DNA of 64,000 nucleotides from Eutreptiella sp. 'Long Island Sound 2002' (Eukaryota; Euglenozoa; Euglenophyceae; Eutreptiales; Eutreptiaceae), in NCBI GenBank assembly GCA_964036045.1, contig OZ038381.1:114039790-114103789 (forward strand). The letters run 5' to 3'. How positions within the stretch are numbered: the stretch's first letter is position 1; every line of letters starts with the position of its first letter. Shown in pieces: positions 58,314 to 64,000 of the stretch. Position numbers and translations under genes: made by a program. The notes under the pieces were generated by a model, which ran no database searches, had not been told where the DNA came from, and saw nothing but the letters and a program-made list of their open reading frames with translations.

Positions 58314-61300
58314 TCAGTGTGTGTTCCAGCAAAACAGGCAATGCAAACCAGATGCCGCACCCTCGATCGGGGACATCAGATTTCGGGGTGTGAAACCGTA
58401 GCCCTGGCGATCAGAGACGTAAACAGAGGTCTTGGCTGGGGAATTGCTGATGACCAAGAGCTGCCTGCCCACCCAATCCTTCGTCTTGCTGTGATGCAGC
58501 CGTGAACGCTGGTCCAGTTGCGCGAGAGCATTCTGATGTGCCTGGAATTGGAGAAGCAGGCAATCTGGCAGGAGGCAGGGGCAATCTGGCACGGCTAACC
58601 CAATGCCACTCCACCATTGGATCCAACGATATGAAACCATCCACGCAAGCTGATTTTCTTCCACCCAACCTAGATTTCCTTTCCTTTCCTTATCCCAGAG
58701 TATATGAAAAAATACCCGAAACCATCCAATTTTACATGAAAACTTGAGGGGCAGATGGCCTGCACCCCAAATTATCTGAAAGCCCACCCCAAGGCCTGCT
58801 TCTCTTGGGGTGCATTATACACAAGGATGCCCCGCAGGGCCCAAACAGGAGGGTTGTGCTGTGAACCAGAAGATGTTCAGGAGCTTCCATACACACACAC
58901 GCACACACAAACAGATGGGCAACAAAGGGCAAACAGAGAAGCAACCGAATACAGAGGGCACAGTCGTGGAGCGACACATACGCGCTGCAGGCGTTCAAAA
59001 TCCAATTTGCGCTGACTTTTGAGCTCTTCACGGCCACTTTTGATGCGCTGCTGGAGTGCATTGACTTCGTTGCGCTTGAGGTTTCGGATGGCCTTTTCCT
59101 TCTTTAGAACCTGTGCCTTGAGGTCCTCCTCGAATTTCTCGAGCTCCGCCTGCAATTCGTGGGGTCATTCACAACGTTTGTTGGGGACGTTCCAGTAGGT
59201 TAGGCAAAGAGCCTCATGGGGGGGGGGGGGCTGAGATTCTACCGCCCTTCACATTGCGGTTGCACCCAACCTAGAAACATGCCAACAACATACCGTGCGA
59301 ATCCTAATTATTTGCGGAATCCTAAGTTTTGCGTTGGGTGTTTTGAATTTTATTTAAGCAAATTTTGCGGCAACACTTAAAACAGGGGGAAAATTTTTTT
59401 TCGATTTTTTTCTGCGGAACCCATTTTTGCGGAGCGTATTGAGACAAAAGTTTTTTTTATTTTTGCGTTTTTTTTGCGGAACCCATTTTTGCGAAGGGCC
59501 TGGGGTACCTTGGACTCTCGGATTGCAGTCCAATCCTACACAGGCATACAAATGTTGATCATTTGGACTCTGGGATTGCAGTCCAATCCTACGCAGGCAT
59601 ACAAATGTGGATCAGTTGAACTCTGGGATTGCAGTCCATAGCACAGACAAGCACCAACAAGCAAGTGTTTCGGATGCTTCAACCTTACCAGTTTTCAATG
59701 AGCCAATTCCAAATTTTGTCCATAATAGTGCCCCTGGCACATGAAATGTGGAAACACCAATGGAATTTACAACATGGCCCGACGACTTTTTCTCAAATCC
59801 GGTTTGTAAATTCGGTTCGATCTCGATAATAGTGCACAAGGCACATCAAATGCTGAAACAAGGGCACAGAAAGCTGTGCAGAACCATACAACAAAAAGTA
59901 ACACAGCACTGTAGAGCAGTGCGAAACAGAAGTACTTTGTACATAGACAGTCTCATCTACGCAATTTGCAATTTGGCCCTGGGCACAGAAAGGCGGCCCG
60001 CGGGTTTACTCCTTTTTACCTCTCAACAACCAAAATCAAATAACGATGGACCCCAGCTGCACAGAACTAGCCCCATTATCTGCTTTGGGGCACAGCAACA
60101 TCAAAATGCAAGTATCCGGGTCTGCGAGAACTAGCCCCTTCATCTGCTTTGGGGCACACCAATATCCAAATTCAAATAACGATGGACCCCAGCTGCACAG
60201 AACTAGCCCCATTATCTGCTTTGGGGCACAGCAACATCAAAATGCAAGTATCCGGGTCTGCAAGAACTAGCCCCTTTATCTGCTTTGGGGCACACCAATA
60301 TCCAAATTCAAGTGTCCAACGTGCTCACACAATACCTGACGCTCGTGGGTACCCTGCTTCATAATACATTCTCTGACAGCACAGCAAGGAGCAGAATGGG
60401 GTTTGAGAAACAGAAGGGTGGGGGGGTGGAGCAACAAGCAGTGGGGCAAACACAGCATCCGTCCCGCAATTGTGGTATTTCTGCAAAGGGGGGCAGGGGC
60501 AAAAAAAAAAATTGCGATTTTTTTTTTTTTGCGGAACCCATTTTTGCGAAGGGCACAAAGCCAAAAATTAATATTTTTTTGCGTTTTTTTTTTTGCGGCA
60601 AAACAACACCTTGGACCGGGAATTAATTATTTCCGCAAATAATTAGGATTCACACGGTAACCGCCGAAGTGCCCATCTACTGTAAGAACTCTGCTCCAGA
60701 TGCTGCTGAAGCTCTGAGGGATGGAGGGAACAGGAACACTTTCTCACAGGAGCAACAACTGCAGAAAGGCCCGTGGTTAGTGTGACGCAAGTATCGCAAG
60801 TATCGTTGGGAGTAAGTGGTGCATGTGCATGCGCCACAAAGAGGAGAAGTGCCACACACTGGATGGGCTTCCGACCCCATGCGGACCGTGATGTACTCCG
60901 TCACAAGATCCCATTCAAAAATCTGCAATTTCCTCATCCTCTTGCCCCAGGAGCCCTCTGTTGTGCAGCAGATGCTGATGAAAACCTCACGGACCCATCC
61001 CCTTCCAGCAGCCGACGGTGGCAACACCCCACACCTGTTCGATGGGCTGCAAATTGCGCCGCATGTCCTCTGCTTCCAAATATTTGCGCTGGCGCACCAA
61101 ACGGTCTATGATGATGCGAGTCTGCAGCACGTGTTTTGAAAACATAGGCTTGCGGCTGAACATCTGCAGGCAAGACAAAGGGCAGGGTGGTTCTTCAGGG
61201 GCCACAGATTTGGCGATCCAAGACAAACATCGACATCACACCGCTCTGCAGTGCACGGCACTGTGACACACATGACAATAGACTGCTAGAGGGAAATGGC

Positions 61301-61558
61301 GGCAAGGGGGGCTCCAAAGCCAGAGGGGTATGCTCCTTGTCAACAATATTGGGGCAGCTTGGTTGACACTTTCTGAGCCGGTCAGCTCTCCCAGTCAGAA
61401 AGTTTTCAGGACTAGCACAACTGAACGTGCAGAAGACAAATGTAGAAGGGAAACGTGGCGCCCAAATGTAGACACACAGGGAGCACCTGCTGCCGCAGCT
61501 CGTTAATCTTAGCATCCTCCTCCTCCTTCTGTCGTTGCTTGGTGTATTCCACAAGCTC
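58314..61558 (-). CDS. Multi-exon coiled-coil protein gene, partial
   Basis: Exon-sized frames with good splice sites line up on the minus strand. 61558-61487: TTCTGACTCTCAG then 24 codons (ELVEYTKQRQKEEEDAKI...) and donor GTGCTC. 61163-61035: CTGCAG then 43 codons with FSRKPMFSKHVLQ and QRKYLEAEDMRRN, donor GTGTGG. 59149-58982: TTGCAG then 56 codons with ELEKFEEDLKAQ, VNALQQRIKSGREELKSQ and DFERLQR, donor GTATGT. A possible last exon runs from 58541 (TTCCAG, then AHQNALAQLDQRS) to the stop at 58314. All named exons are in phase 0 and their lengths divide by three. The composition is that of a long coiled coil; the FS...L...R.L.RQ..Y.EA pattern recalls eukaryotic cytoskeletal or ciliary coiled-coil proteins, without a firm family. 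The 5' end was not found. TIR copy II sits in the 1.9-kb intron between the second and third exon. Confidence 0.5.
59291..60660. mobile_element. TIR element, copy II (about 1.37 kb), non-coding, in an intron
   Basis: Ends are TACCGTGCGAATCCTAATTA and, inverted, TACCGTGTGAATCCTAATTA, extending inward to ATTTGCGGAA on both sides: about 29 bases with one mismatch, bounded by TA. It is collinear with copy I in the same orientation. It has four CTAGCCCC...TTTGGGG hairpin words because a block of about 134 bp is duplicated in tandem (60041-60174 and 60175-60308). The tighter TIR match suggests a younger insertion than copy I. Confidence 0.85.
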
Positions 61559-62126
61559 CTGAGAGTCAGAAAAAAGCAGCAAGAGGCGCCGGACAGCAAA
61601 TGCCAAGTCCATGGCGATGCACAGATGTCACCATCTCGTTCCACATTCATCAAAAAATCAGGAAAATGCTCCTACTCAGGCCACATTGACTACTCACATA
61701 GGGGAAACTGCCTATGGCATGCCACACAAACTCACAGGGACACACACACACACACAAGCACGCACACGTGTAGAGCCTCAGGTGTGCAGTTCTCAGAGCA
61801 CGGGAACGCTTTTTGAGCAGATGCATACTTCGACTTTCAAACACGACGTTTCCATTGTCCGGATACATGATGTGCCGGCGCCAGAACATCATTTTCCTGT
61901 GATCTTTGCATATCTGCTTCGGGCCCGCAATTGTTGACTTTGCACCACTCATGTACTTCACCATTGACATCAAGTAGCCAGGAGTAAGAGCCTTTGCTTC
62001 CTTCATTGTCCCTAGCTCAATCCGGATTCCTCTAGCTTCCATAGACGCCACACCATCAATTGCACTTCTACCAGCAACACAAACCATCTTGCTAAGTGTT
62101 CTGTTGCGGATCAAGAAGAGGAAGCT
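61559..62126. other. Gap between the coiled-coil gene and the Helitron remnant
   Basis: A minus-strand frame of 154 codons (61650-62114) covers it but its middle is a CA/TG dinucleotide stretch (61742-61757) and I recognise no motif. It could hold an upstream exon of the coiled-coil gene; no splice-bounded coil sequence was found. Confidence 0.4.
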
Positions 62127-64000
62127 ATGCTACAATCTGTTGCAGGCCCGTCACCTGATGAGCTTACGGGATCAAAGGTTGGGACATCCCTAGCTTTGAC
62201 TGTGAGAGGATTTTGGGAGCAAAGCGGGATGGATAGATTTCCAGTTCAACCCGGAGCCAATTTGGAGAGTTGTGAGTCTTTAGAGGCCTTGGTGCAAGCT
62301 ATCCTTGATGAGAAGGTGGACACTACGGATATGGTGGCTTTGGCCAAAGAGTGGCATAAAAAGGTGGGAGTTTGCGAGGACATCAATCCCTGTGGATGTT
62401 GTGGAGTGCGGGATTTCCAATAGGTTAAGGAAGTGGAGGTATCCAAGCTGGAACTGTTAAAATTGGACGCAGAAAAAGGTTCATGGTACCGTGGACTTCC
62501 CTTGGAGTATCGCAAGTATGCCGCGGTCTATGAACAAGACACAGAGCCATATTGGTTGCACCATGATCTTGTATCTGATGGTGTAGTGCAATTGTGTAAT
62601 TCTTGCCATCGGAGTTTGTTCAACCCGAAGAAAGGTCAAGTGGCACCAAATGTCATTGCTAGTGGCAAGCATTTTGGCACGCGATATGACTTACCAGAGT
62701 TAGCGGATTTGGAGGAGCGTATGTTGGTACGAGTGCGGACGACAGCAAACACAATGAAGCTTGTTAGTGCCGAGAACGGTGCAACATCGCAGTGGGGCGT
62801 TCGAGGCCACGCCATTTCTGTACCCCATGATGGCCGGAAGTGTCAGCAGTACGCTGACCGGATGTAGAAGCTTTGTTGGGTACAAAGGTGATCTTTGTCC
62901 GACCGCGTTGTGATGCGGAGGCAATGCATCGTGATCAACATTGCAAAGAACGAGTAGAGCGCATCTTCACACCGCGATGGGATCGATTGGTGCAATGGCT
63001 GAGAGTTTTGAGAGTGATAAACCCCGAATATGCCAACATTGAAATCTTGGAGGTTGCACCACCCGAAGTTCTTGATTGCGCAAGTGGTGTGTTTGACAAC
63101 ATGTGAATTGGTGATCATCCGGACGTTATTGTAGCTGAAAAGCAATCCGGTGCGGACATTGCTAGTGCAAGAAAAGGTCACTTAGATGGTGGTGAGGTAA
63201 TATTTGATGTTGCTATGTTGTCGGATGGATCCTTATTGAATGGAGCTGGGAGCGATGAGCCAGAAGTTCTTCAATCCATCAAGGAGAGATACTAGCTCAC
63301 CGCCGTAACAATATAGTTCAACGAGGAGAAGTTGGCATGAACAAGTTCAAGGCCAATGACCGCTTATTGACATTGTCATTCCCCTCGTTGTTTATGTTTG
63401 GAACTGGTATCAAGCGGCCATGTGGAGTTTCGGAAGCAGACACAAGGCACTTGTTGTTGCAATACGACAATCGCATTGCTGAGGCCCGAGACTTTTGCTT
63501 ATTGCTCTTTCATCAAAAGTTCCGCCACATAGCATTACGAAGCGTTGGGGGTTTTATTTATGCCAATCCCAATTGAATGAAGACCTTCGAGACGGCCATC
63601 AACACACCCAATTTTGAGGAGGATTTGAAAAAGTCTGAAGGTAATCCCCAAGGAAAGGAAGCGCGACATCTTGTGCACACATTCATGCCTTTGCTGCGGA
63701 CTTGCGATGCAACGGTGCCGTTTAGTACTTCTAAGCGGTATGAAATGATGGGGAAAATAAATAGGTATGATGTTGTTCTTTGGGCCACCAAGTCTCTTTT
63801 GCACGGTCGCACCCAATGGCATAGACAACAAGTTGTGTTTATGTTTGTCCATGGGTGATCGCCAAGCCCGCATTCCATTAACGGAAGCTTCGCGTCGTTT
63901 TGAAGCATTATCCAAGAACCCTGGGGCTGCTGCACGCATTTTTGAACGACAAGTGCGGGCTTTCTTGGACGTTTTGCTTGGTCTTCCCAATTCAAAGCAA
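62127..64000 (+). pseudogene. Helitron Rep/helicase N-terminal part, frameshifted, runs off the right edge
   Basis: A series of frames on the plus strand reads as one Helitron protein. 62127-62867 (one TAG at 62421) has EWHKKVGVCED and then the Cys motif LCNSCHRSLFNPKKG with DLPELADLEERMLVRVR, as in the domain that precedes Rep in many Helitrons (DUF6570-like). A frame change near 62868 leads to GTKVIFVRPRCD and WDRLVQWLRVLRVINPEY. After stops at 63104 and 63292 and another frame change comes the Helitron-like N domain: LSFPSLFMFGTG, DTRHLLLQYDNRI and CLLLFHQKFRH (63370-63540). A TGA at 63574 precedes NPQGKEARHLVHTFMPLL; a last frame change near 63770 gives FFGPPSLFCTVAPNG and NPGAAARIFERQVRAFLDVL to the edge. 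The HUH and Y2 catalytic parts and helicase would lie further right. Confidence 0.85.

Overview
The window looks like a piece of a large, repeat-laden eukaryotic nuclear genome, most likely an alga or another protist; I cannot name the species. Reasons: two Ty3/gypsy-type LTR retrotransposons with chromodomain-type pol, a Helitron Rep remnant, TIR transposons, long microsatellites and minisatellites, many poly(dG)/poly(dC) runs, and at least one gene broken by GT-AG introns. There is no bacterial-style operon. Nearly all recognisable coding capacity belongs to mobile elements.

Left third (1-19642): two copies of one retrotransposon family lie in the same orientation (minus strand), 1.6 kb apart. 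Copy A is cut by the window edge: gag (1-2262, open to the edge), primer-binding site and 5' LTR (2483-4846). Copy B is complete, 13.2 kb (6431-19642): 5' LTR 17279-19642, primer-binding site, gag, pol, polypurine tract, 3' LTR 6431-8793, and a 4-bp CAAT target duplication. In copy B, gag and pol share one reading frame and are separated by a single TAG, which suggests stop-codon readthrough. Pol holds protease, an unusual DIRS-like module, RT, RNase H, integrase and a chromodomain.

Middle (19643-41000): mostly decayed sequence. It holds a possible short LTR (22981-23229), a broken pol of a different gypsy lineage (about 24.6-26.5 kb, minus), CA and CT microsatellites, and a GC-rich block with a degenerate RT-RNase H (35.6-37.7 kb, minus) whose catalytic YLDD reads YLDV. 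An 85-bp direct repeat with a hairpin lies on either side of that block.

Right third (41000-64000): a 214-bp higher-order tandem repeat is interrupted by a hAT-like MITE with a G-rich internal minisatellite. Further right are a 63-bp tandem repeat, a zinc-finger/Ser-rich gene on the minus strand (53.6-54.6 kb) resembling proteins linked to KDZ-type transposons, and an 86-bp satellite of about 21 units, each made of three palindromes. Two related TIR elements follow (57084-58226 and 59291-60660); the second lies inside an intron of a minus-strand coiled-coil gene (about 58.3-61.6 kb). The right edge holds a frameshifted Helitron Rep gene (62127-64000, plus). Long stretches between these features contain nothing I can name.
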